Shown here: in pieces, positions 6,566 to 12,800 of the stretch
Position numbering within the stretch: the first letter of the stretch is position 1
Layout: each line of letters opens with the position of its first letter
From: Bradyrhizobium sp.
Lineage (GTDB): Bacteria; Pseudomonadota; Alphaproteobacteria; Rhizobiales; Xanthobacteraceae
Length of the DNA: 13,116 nucleotides
Assembly (NCBI GenBank): GCA_028290165.1
Contig: JAQGKJ010000481.1
Span: 1-13,116 of the forward strand
Direction: 5' to 3'
Notes under the pieces: model-generated
Seen by the model: the letters and a program-made list of their open reading frames with translations, nothing else
What the model was told of the DNA's origin: nothing
Databases searched by the model: none
Translations under genes and position numbers: made by a program

Positions 6566-6809
6566 GAGATACCAATCCATATCGTGGATTTTATTTCCGT
6601 TGCGGGGATTCGCCTGGGGCGCTTAGGCGCGGCGATTTCCGAGTTAGACGAAAATGCGGTTGACATAGTTGGACCGCATTTGTCCTCGTTGCGAGGAGCA
6701 AAGCGATAAAGCAATCCCAAACTACCTTGCTCACCCAAACTATCGTGCTCAAGCGACGGATTGCTTCGTGGAGCCTGTCATCGCGTTAGAATGCGTTTTT
6801 CATCCCACT
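6566..6809. repeat. Gap holding a degenerate intergenic palindromic repeat
   Basis: No gene is seen between the TA operon and the beta-glucosidase end. Three inverted repeats lie in sequence: AATGCGGT (6653-6660) with ACCGCATT (6673-6680); CCTCG (6684-6688) with CGAGG (6692-6696); and AAGCAATCC (6709-6717) with GGATTGCTT (6758-6766). The GCGAGGAGC...AAGCAATCC / GGATTGCTTCG...GTCATCGCG pattern resembles a dispersed intergenic palindrome I recall from Bradyrhizobium and Rhodopseudomonas, in a degraded copy of about 100 bp. It may serve as the end of the beta-glucosidase transcript. Confidence 0.5.
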
Positions 6810-8312
6810 CTAAACCACCGCGTTCTTCGCAATGGTTTGCCGGAAATATTCCGCGCTGAGCTTTGGGGTTCGCTTCTGGGTCTTGAAGTCGACATAGACG
6901 AGGCCGAACCGGTCGGCAAAGCCGTCGCTCCACTCGAAATTGTCCATCAGGCTCCAGGCAAAATAGCCCTTGACCGGCACGCCCTCCGATGTCGCGCGGT
7001 GGAGATGCGTGAGGTGGTTGCGAAGGAACATGATGCGGTCGGAATCATCGACCTCTCCCCTGGCGGAGATCTCGTCGCTCGCCGCACAGCCGTTCTCGGT
7101 GATGTACATTTCCTTGACATTCCACAGCGACTGCATCTGCCGCGGAGCCCAGTACATCACCTCAGGTCCCAGCAGGTGCCACAGCGAAAGCATCCGCGGG
7201 TGCGATTTGTTGAACGGGATCGGGCGAAATCCGCGGTCGGACGCCACCACGTACACCGAAGGCCGATAGACGTTGATGCCGATGAAATCGACCGGCGAAG
7301 CGATGATCTTCAGCTCATCCTCGGTGAATTTCGGCGCGTCCTTGCCTGCGGCCGTGAGATAGGCGTCGGTGTACTTGCCCTCGAGGATGACGGTGAGGTA
7401 GCCGGCGTTCATTTCACGCGTTGCGATCTCGGCCGCCCTGATATTTTCGGGCGTTTCGATCGCCGGCACGGCGGTGCTGAAATTATCTGCCGGTCCGCAT
7501 CTGGTCCCTGCTTTGGCATGGGCACGGATCGCCTGCACCGAAAGCCCCTGCGCCAGGACGGCATTGTGCCGGGCCTGATTCAGCTTTGCGTTCGACAGTT
7601 TCAGGCCCGGGGCAAATTCGATCCGGACTTTCTTGCCGTCGACCACCATCTCGGCCCCGCGATAGCCGAGATCCACGAAGGAATAAAACTCGTTGACCGT
7701 GAAGAAGCACTTCGCCCGGTCACTGAGCTGCCCCGCGGCATAGCCGGCATAGTCCGCGAACGCGTTCGCGGTGTCGCGGGATTGCCACCCTCCTTTGTCC
7801 TGCAGCGCCTGCGGCAGGTCCCAGTGGTAGAGCGTGGGAAAGGGTTCGATGCCGGCTGCGAGCAGCGCATCGATCAGGCGGTTGTAGAAGTCGAGACCCT
7901 TGGCATTCGGCTGGCCGGTGCCGTTGGGAAAGATTCGCGGCCAGGCGATCGAGAAGCGGTAGGCCTTGACGCCCATGTCCTGCATGAGCTTCACGTCATC
8001 CCTGTAGCGATGATAGTGATCGTTGGCGACGTCGGCGTTGGCGCCATCCTTGATCTTGCCCGGCGTGTGCGCGTAGGTGTCCCAGATCGAAGTGCCGCGG
8101 CCATCTTCCTTGACGGCGCCCTCGATCTGGAACGCAGACGTCGCGACGCCCCAGGAAAAGCCGTCCGGAAAGGTGGCGGCGATCCCCGGCGCCGGCTTCG
8201 GCTGACTTTCCGCGGGCGTCTGGGCGAAGCTGGCTGAAACAGCGCCTGTCGCCCCCAGCGCGGCAGCACCGGCGGCTTTGGCGAAGTCCCGCCTGGTGGG
8301 ATTGGTCGGCAT
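6810..8312 (-). CDS. Tat-exported family GH1 beta-glucosidase
   Basis: A glycoside hydrolase family 1 enzyme, a retaining beta-glucosidase or related exo-glycosidase. From ATG 8312 (AGGTGA just before it) it is 500 aa; GTG 8318 is an alternative start two codons upstream. Numbering from GTG 8318, a twin-arginine signal is clear: TRRDFAKAAGAAALGATGAV (8-27) then SASFAQ, implying folding before export to the periplasm. The mature domain is complete: FSWGVATSAFQIEGA (54-68, Q64 sugar contact), LYHWDLPQAL (163-172), TVNEF (207-211, acid/base E210), YITENG (405-410, nucleophile E408) and AWSLMDNFEWSDGF (454-467). The acid/base motif is usually NEP; here Pro is Phe. The gene appears to be a single-gene unit. 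It follows the csp terminator on the same strand, so it needs its own promoter. Export suggests use of oligosaccharides or plant glucosides. Confidence 0.92.
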   Translation of the reverse strand: MPTNPTRRDFAKAAGAAALGATGAVSASFAQTPAESQPKPAPGIAATFPDGFSWGVATSAFQIEGAVKEDGRGTSIWDTYAHTPGKIKDGANADVANDHYHRYRDDVKLMQDMGVKAYRFSIAWPRIFPNGTGQPNAKGLDFYNRLIDALLAAGIEPFPTLYHWDLPQALQDKGGWQSRDTANAFADYAGYAAGQLSDRAKCFFTVNEFYSFVDLGYRGAEMVVDGKKVRIEFAPGLKLSNAKLNQARHNAVLAQGLSVQAIRAHAKAGTRCGPADNFSTAVPAIETPENIRAAEIATREMNAGYLTVILEGKYTDAYLTAAGKDAPKFTEDELKIIASPVDFIGINVYRPSVYVVASDRGFRPIPFNKSHPRMLSLWHLLGPEVMYWAPRQMQSLWNVKEMYITENGCAASDEISARGEVDDSDRIMFLRNHLTHLHRATSEGVPVKGYFAWSLMDNFEWSDGFADRFGLVYVDFKTQKRTPKLSAEYFRQTIAKNAVV

Positions 8313-8352
8313 GGTCACCTGACGTCCGTTTGCCTGTGAAGGAAATCAGCTT

Positions 8353-8364
8353 CCTTCGCGAAGG
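8353..8364. promoter_or_regulatory. 12-bp palindrome upstream of beta-glucosidase
   Basis: CCTTCGCGAAGG is a perfect 12-bp palindrome 40 bp before the beta-glucosidase start, inside the only region that can carry that gene's promoter (8313-8432). It is a possible operator, but such GC-rich palindromes also arise by chance. Confidence 0.25.
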
Positions 8365-8432
8365 CGGCCGGCGTCAAGCAAGCGGCGCCTCTACGCACTG
8401 GCCTGCATCTCAAGCGAAAGGCGCTGTCCACG

Positions 8433-8460
8433 AAAAAGCCCGCCGGTTCAGCCGGCGGGC
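8433..8460 (-). terminator. Intrinsic terminator of the cold-shock gene
   Basis: GCCCGCCGG (8438-8446) and CCGGCGGGC (8452-8460) form a perfect 9-bp GC stem with a 5-nt loop. On the minus strand the stem is followed at once by TTTTT (8437-8433). It lies 77 bp after the csp stop codon and separates it from the beta-glucosidase gene. Confidence 0.88.
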
Positions 8461-8536
8461 TCATATCATTTGTCGCCCCGAGGACACTGTCGAACCGAGA
8501 TCCCGGTACATCCGCGGTAATCTCGTATCGACGGGC

Positions 8537-8746
8537 TCAGGCGGCGCGAAGGTTTTCCGCGCTGGTCTTGCCGCGCTGGCTGTCGAGCTTCGATTCATAT
8601 GAAAGCTTCTGGCCTTCATTGAGCGAGCCCATGCCGGCGCGCTCGACGGCGCTGATATGCACGAACACGTCGTTGCCGCCATCGTCAGGCTGAATGAAGC
8701 CAAAACCCTTGGTCGCGTTGAACCACTTAACTGTTCCGGTAGCCAT
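8537..8746 (-). CDS. cspA: Cold-shock domain protein (CspA family)
   Basis: A 69-aa single cold-shock domain protein that binds single-stranded RNA and DNA and loosens RNA structure. It begins [20 protein letters not shown], with RNP1 (KGFGFI) and RNP2 (VFVHI) both present, and ends in [10 protein letters not shown]. Length and sequence are typical of the family, and the protein is intact. ATG 8746 is chosen because GGAGAA lies at a proper spacing upstream (8753-8758) and the domain starts exactly there; an in-frame GTG at 8794 would add an unlikely 16 residues. The gene has its own intrinsic terminator and a leader with two hairpins. Which of the several csp paralogues this is cannot be told from the window. 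Confidence 0.95.
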   Translation of the reverse strand: MATGTVKWFNATKGFGFIQPDDGGNDVFVHISAVERAGMGSLNEGQKLSYESKLDSQRGKTSAENLRAA

Positions 8747-9152
8747 CTTAACTTCTCCAAGATTGCGCAAAAGCGCTCTCGCCCGCACGACCATTCGCGC
8801 GGGCTTTAATCCGATTTCAACGATGTCTTGGGGAGTGGAGCCGGTTCGGCGCGATCAACAAGGCAAATCGATTAACTCGAATGGGCGGCGTTTACGCTGC
8901 TCTACTCGAAATAGCAAGCGAAAAGAAAATTCGCGCGATCAGTAACCGACCAGCGAACGCCCGAAATTCGTCGCCCTTGATGCGGTCACCACGCCATCCC
9001 GACTGTTTTGGACGAACATTTTTCGGAAAATTTTATTCATGCTGCGCGGTTTAACGTTACCCGGATATTTCAATTCTGCCCGCCGCAGTTTTCCATATTT
9101 GAAGCCATGCGTGCCGGTAAGAGACCTCCTCGCATCAGGGAGGAAACCAGCA
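8747..9152. other. Divergent intergenic region, csp leader to receiver-EAL start
   Basis: About 400 bp between divergent genes. On the minus strand the csp leader has two successive hairpins: GCGC-AAAA-GCGC (8765-8776) and GCCCGC/GCGGGC (8781-8804) with an inner CGA/TCG pairing. The rest is moderately AT-rich (for example 8870-8945 and 9005-9050), consistent with promoters in both directions, but I cannot fix any -35/-10 pair. GGGAGGA (9139-9145) is the Shine-Dalgarno for the gene at 9153. Confidence 0.45.
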
Positions 9153-10367
9153 ATGACAAACCAGATGTCCGGCGACAATTTAGCGAAAAGCGCAACCTTC
9201 GGACGCCGGAAGGTGACGCCTCGGGTTTGCGTTGCCGATGGCAAGAAGCATCTCCGGGCATTTCTCACCGACATCCTTGAAGATCTCGGCTTCACCACGT
9301 CGGAATGCGCGAAGGCCGACGAGTTAGAGGCGATCCTCGAGAGCCAGCTTCCCGATCTCGTCGTGCTCAGCCTGTCGGCCGATGGCATCGAGGCCGGCAA
9401 GATCCTCGAGATTCTCGTACGCCAAAAATTCGGCGGCAAGGTTCTCGCCATCGGCGCCCGCGAGTCGATCCTGGTCAGGGCGGTGCGGCAGGTCGGCGAG
9501 GAATATGGCATCGCCATGCTGCCGCCGCTCACCACGCCATTCGCCGCCGGAACCCTGCGCGAACGAGTGTCGATGCTGCTCCCCGAGGAGCCGGCACCCA
9601 GCCCGGCGGTCCACGTCGCCGAAGCGCTGCACGCCGGCTGGCTGGAATTATGGTACCAGCAGAAAATCGATGCCCGCACGCTGGTTCGCCGCGGCGCCGA
9701 GGCGCTGGTGCGGATGCGGCATCCGACCTGGGGCGTGGTGCCGCCGGCCTACTTCATCCCCGAGGAGGACGATCCGCATTTCCTGCGCCTGTCGGACTTC
9801 GTGATCGACCGCGCCACGCAGGACTGGCGCTATCTGCTCGAGCAGCAAAGCCCGACCGATATCGCGATCAACCTGCCGGTCTCTTTTCTGAAAAACCCCC
9901 AGGCGGTGCGCGATCTCTGCCGGCGGACGCCGGCGCATCCGGCATTCGGCGGACTGCTCGTCGAGGTCAACGGCGCCGAGGTCATCGACAATCTCGATCT
10001 CTTGATCGATGTCACCAAAGAGGTGCGGTTTCACAATGTCGCGGTTTCGATCGGCAATCTCGGCACCGAATGGCCGGCGCTGATGGGACTCGACAACTTC
10101 CCCTTCGCTGAACTCAAGGTCAACCGGCAGTTCGTCACCGGCTGCGCCAACGACCGGCTGAAACAGACGGTATGCCGTCGCATCATCGAACTCGCCAAGG
10201 GATACGGCGCAACGGTGGTCGCCGAGGGCGTCGAGACCCGCGCCGATTTTGCCACGGCGAACGAGATGGGTTTCGATCTCGTGCAGGGCTATTTGTTCGG
10301 AAAACCGATGGGGCTGAAGAAATTTGCCCGCTCCGCGCTCACCCACTCGGTGCTGGCGTCGAAATGA
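9153..10367 (+). CDS. Degenerate receiver-EAL domain protein (probable non-catalytic c-di-GMP effector)
   Basis: A 404-aa two-domain protein starting at ATG 9153 (GGGAGGA eight bases upstream). Residues about 23-143 are a receiver-like domain: VCVADGKKHLRAFL with D29, but the phospho-acceptor position in PDLVVLSLS is S73, the Thr/Ser position is G101 (LAIGARES) and the Lys position is P124 (MLPPLTTPF). Residues about 155-398 are an EAL domain: GAEALVRMRHP (EAL 183-185), INLPVSFL (N240), VEVNGAEV (E271), K322, VAEGVET (E358, E361) and VQGYLFGKPM (Q378). The DDFGTG metal site reads GNLGTE (301-306) and ELKID reads ELKVN (D to N324). Canonical EAL proteins hydrolyse c-di-GMP. Losing both Asp of DD and the KID Asp predicts no phosphodiesterase activity, so it is likely a binding or docking protein. 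There is no membrane segment. It appears monocistronic. Confidence 0.88.
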   Translation: MTNQMSGDNLAKSATFGRRKVTPRVCVADGKKHLRAFLTDILEDLGFTTSECAKADELEAILESQLPDLVVLSLSADGIEAGKILEILVRQKFGGKVLAIGARESILVRAVRQVGEEYGIAMLPPLTTPFAAGTLRERVSMLLPEEPAPSPAVHVAEALHAGWLELWYQQKIDARTLVRRGAEALVRMRHPTWGVVPPAYFIPEEDDPHFLRLSDFVIDRATQDWRYLLEQQSPTDIAINLPVSFLKNPQAVRDLCRRTPAHPAFGGLLVEVNGAEVIDNLDLLIDVTKEVRFHNVAVSIGNLGTEWPALMGLDNFPFAELKVNRQFVTGCANDRLKQTVCRRIIELAKGYGATVVAEGVETRADFATANEMGFDLVQGYLFGKPMGLKKFARSALTHSVLASK

Positions 10368-10384
10368 GGCGATATCGGAGGCGG

Positions 10385-10405
10385 GATCAGCCGAGCCGGC
10401 TGATC
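10385..10405. terminator. Stem-loop at convergent gene ends
   Basis: GATCAGCCG (10385-10393), loop AGC, CGGCTGATC (10397-10405): a perfect 9-bp stem that begins 17 bp after the receiver-EAL stop and overlaps the last codons and stop of the 68-aa gene on the other strand. Neither side has a T-run, so termination is only a possibility. Confidence 0.35.
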
Positions 10406-10593
10406 TGCTCTTCGGTGACCACGCGCTCGATATTCTCGGTCTTGCTCTTGATGCGATAGCGTGGACGGCCGTCCGATTCGATCGGCAGGCAGGTGATAAT
10501 GGTATAGACGCTGCGCTGCTTGACGACGGCGCGGCCCTGCGGTCCCTGCAGCTGATGGTGGACATCGTCGTTGATCGCGAAATTATGGGCCAT
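10387..10593 (-). CDS. Small conserved-type hypothetical protein (68 aa)
   Basis: I do not recognise a function. It starts at ATG 10593 with GAGG seven bases upstream, begins MAHNFAINDDVHHQLQGPQG and ends TEEQISRLG. The sequence is polar, with a central strand-rich stretch (VVKQRSVYTIITCLPIESDG) followed by a basic YRIKSKTENIERVV. There is no signal peptide, no membrane segment and no cysteine pair. The pattern suggests a small beta-barrel-like or nucleic-acid-binding protein, but that is inference. It appears as a single gene facing the receiver-EAL gene and is followed by the stem-loop at 10385-10405. Proteins of this type recur in Bradyrhizobium-like genomes from memory. Confidence 0.75.
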   Translation of the reverse strand: MAHNFAINDDVHHQLQGPQGRAVVKQRSVYTIITCLPIESDGRPRYRIKSKTENIERVVTEEQISRLG

Positions 10594-10684
10594 CGCCTGT
10601 CCTCGGTTGAAGCCGGGCTTTTAGGCGCAATCGCCCGAAAACGCAACAAACTTCGTTGGTTAGCGGGGCGGAAAGCCCGAAAAA

Positions 10685-11845
10685 TCAGGCCGCGAGCCGC
10701 AAAATCTCCATCACGTCGGCCGGTTCCCGGATCGGCTGCGGATTCGACCTTGTGAAGATCGAAAGCATGGCGTTTTCGCCGATCAGCTTGAATCGGTCTT
10801 CGCCGACGCCAACGTCGGAGAGTTTGCGTGGAAGCCCGAGTTTGCCGATGAAGGCGGCAAAGGCATCGCTGGCATCGAGCTCCGGCGCGCGCAACGCTCC
10901 TGCGATCGACTTTTGCGCCTCGGCGGTCGCGGGCCGGTTGTAGCGCAACACGCTCGGCATCATCACGGCCGTGCAGAAATAATGCGGCACGTCGCAGGTA
11001 CCGCCCAGGACGTGGCCGATGGCGTGGCTCGCTCCCATCGGGACGCGTGCCTGCAGCCCGAAAGCCGACAGCCAGGACCCGAACTGGCAATTGACGCGGG
11101 CTTCCTGATCGTCCGGATTCTCTTTGGTCCGCAACAGGCCGTCATGGAGATGGCGCAGGCCGGCAAGGCAGGCACTGTCGACCAGCGGATTGCCCCGGAT
11201 CGAGCAGATCGCTTCGATGCCGTGATCCATGGCGCGGGTGCCGGACCCGAGCCACAGTTTCTCCGGCGTGTATTTTGTGATCGCCGGATCCAGGATGATG
11301 GTCCGTGGCATCATCATCGGATGGTTGAAAATCTGCTTCAGCTTGCGGCGGGTATCGGTCACCAGCGTCCCCGAATTATATTCGCCGCCGGATAACGTGC
11401 TTGGGATCGCGATCATGCGGATTTTTGGGTTGCGGAACCCGCCAAATCGCCGTTCCGGCGTGGTCTCGTAACCGTTCAGCCCATCCTGATCGACGATCTC
11501 GTGCTCGATGCACATCAGGATGATTTTGGCGGCATCCACGACCGAGCCGCCGCCGATCGCGACGATCAAATCCGCGCTCGCCTCCCTCGCGTGAGCTGCG
11601 GCCTGCACCGCCACCTCGCGCGTGGTATGCTGAGCTATGCCGTCGAAGGTGCCGGCATATCGATCCCCGAGAGATTTACGGATTTTCTCGATCTCATCGG
11701 TCTTGGTGTTCAACGTCCGGCTCGCGATCAGGAACACGCGCCTGGCACCGAGCCGTTCGGCCTCCTCGCGCAGCGTCTCGGCGGCGGGCTTGCCATAGAT
11801 GACAAAATCCATCGGAGGATATTGGTAGCTGCCCGGGGCTCGCAT
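10685..11845 (-). CDS. Iron-ADH-family oxidoreductase, maleylacetate-reductase-like
   Basis: An NAD(P)H-dependent oxidoreductase of the group III (iron-containing) alcohol dehydrogenase fold. I choose ATG 11845 (GGAG six bases upstream) over ATG 11857; numbering here is from 11857 (390 aa; 386 from the chosen start). Visible parts are IVAIGGGSVVDAAK (98-111, dinucleotide-binding GGGS), IPSTLSGGEYN (151-161), GTRAMDHGIEA (206-216), GASHAIGHVLGG (275-286) and VPHYFCTAVMMP (290-301). Three His at metal-ligand positions are present (H212, H278, H292, plus H282 at the catalytic position), but the first ligand, Asp in GxDAxxH, is Arg208. Metal-independent members such as maleylacetate reductases also lack that Asp, so a maleylacetate-reductase-like role is plausible. 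It is third in an operon after a tautomerase and a crotonase, 30 bp downstream of the latter. Confidence 0.85.
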   Translation of the reverse strand: MRAPGSYQYPPMDFVIYGKPAAETLREEAERLGARRVFLIASRTLNTKTDEIEKIRKSLGDRYAGTFDGIAQHTTREVAVQAAAHAREASADLIVAIGGGSVVDAAKIILMCIEHEIVDQDGLNGYETTPERRFGGFRNPKIRMIAIPSTLSGGEYNSGTLVTDTRRKLKQIFNHPMMMPRTIILDPAITKYTPEKLWLGSGTRAMDHGIEAICSIRGNPLVDSACLAGLRHLHDGLLRTKENPDDQEARVNCQFGSWLSAFGLQARVPMGASHAIGHVLGGTCDVPHYFCTAVMMPSVLRYNRPATAEAQKSIAGALRAPELDASDAFAAFIGKLGLPRKLSDVGVGEDRFKLIGENAMLSIFTRSNPQPIREPADVMEILRLAA

Positions 11846-11875
11846 GTTTCGCTCCATTGACTGGTTGAAAAGTTG

Positions 11876-12703
11876 CTATTGCCCACTGAAGGCGGGTTTG
11901 CGTTTTCCGATGAAGGCCCGCACCGCTTCCTTATGATCGCTCGTCCGCGCGGCCTTGATCAGGTTTTCCGCTTCCTGATCCATCGAATCCAGCAAGTCCG
12001 ACGTCACGGCATGATCGAGGTTGTCTTTGATGGACGCCAGCGCGATCGACGGACCCTCGGCCAGAGTCTTTGCGAGTGCAAAGGCGGCCTCGCGAAGTTC
12101 GGCGTCCGGCACCACGCGGTTGATGAGACCGAGCGTCTCGGCGCGGCGCGCGTCGATCCGTTCCGACAGAAACATCAGCTCTCGCGCCCGCGACGTTCCG
12201 GCAAGCCGCGTCAGCAACCACGCGATGCCATAGTCTCCGGTCAAACCGATGCGGGCGTATCCCGTGGCCATGATCGCGGATTCTGCGGCAATGCGGATAT
12301 CGCAGGCGAGCGCGAGCGCCAGTCCGGCGCCTGCCGCGGGTCCGGGAAGGGCCGCGGTCGTCGGCTTTCTCACCGCCACCAGCGCACCGGTCAGGGTCCG
12401 CTGCTTCATTCGCAGGTCGGCGATGCGCTCCTCGAGCGCGATCTCGGCATTGCCCGTGTCATTCCCCATGCCCTTGACATCGCCTCCGGCGCAAAACGCA
12501 TTGCCCGCGCCTGATATCAAGAGTGAACCGACCTTCGGATCATCGCCGCACTGCTTGATCATGCGCCGCAGCGCCGGCGTCAGTCGGTCGGACAGCGCGT
12601 TGCGCGCCTCCGGCCGGTTGAGCGTGATGAGCGCGACGCGGGACCGGATTTCGCAGAGCAGCTCGCTGGTTCCGGTATCGACCTCGATCCGATCTTCTGC
12701 CAT
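11876..12703 (-). CDS. Enoyl-CoA hydratase/isomerase (crotonase) family protein
   Basis: A crotonase-fold enzyme acting on an acyl-CoA. From ATG 12703 (GGGAG upstream) it is 275 aa, the usual length; an open frame continues to 12811 but is not protein-like. The oxyanion-hole segments are AFCAGGDVKGM (69-79) and GPAAGAGLALALACDIRIAA (121-140). The two Glu of classical enoyl-CoA hydratase are absent: the first position is A129, and the second region reads GYARIGLTGDYGIAWLLTR (148-166). D157 there aligns with the catalytic Asp of PaaG-type isomerases (IPDCGGTWLLPR). This predicts isomerase or other crotonase chemistry more than hydration. It lies 97 bp after the tautomerase and 30 bp before the iron-ADH, same strand, so it is probably co-transcribed in a catabolic operon. 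Confidence 0.87.
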   Translation of the reverse strand: MAEDRIEVDTGTSELLCEIRSRVALITLNRPEARNALSDRLTPALRRMIKQCGDDPKVGSLLISGAGNAFCAGGDVKGMGNDTGNAEIALEERIADLRMKQRTLTGALVAVRKPTTAALPGPAAGAGLALALACDIRIAAESAIMATGYARIGLTGDYGIAWLLTRLAGTSRARELMFLSERIDARRAETLGLINRVVPDAELREAAFALAKTLAEGPSIALASIKDNLDHAVTSDLLDSMDQEAENLIKAARTSDHKEAVRAFIGKRKPAFSGQ

Positions 12704-12800
12704 TACAACTGCTCCCGTCTTGATGTCTCGAAAATCACGAACGCGAAAGCCTGAGAAACGCACGACGACGGGTCGCGCGTGGCGATCGCCTCTTGAGTAG

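Noticed and set aside
6669..8237. 522-aa open frame on the plus strand
   Set aside because: It is antisense to the GH1 gene, which has full catalytic motifs and a signal peptide; the plus-strand translation is Arg/His/Val-rich without any domain.
10640..10684. GGGC/GCCC stem after the iron-ADH gene as its terminator
   Set aside because: The stem is only 4 bp, and the T-run on the minus strand precedes it rather than follows it.
9648..11090. 480-aa open frame on the minus strand
   Set aside because: Antisense to the receiver-EAL gene and overlapping the 68-aa and iron-ADH genes; composition is Arg-rich and shadow-like.
11873..12514. 213-aa plus-strand frame
   Set aside because: Antisense to the crotonase, which has clear oxyanion-hole motifs.
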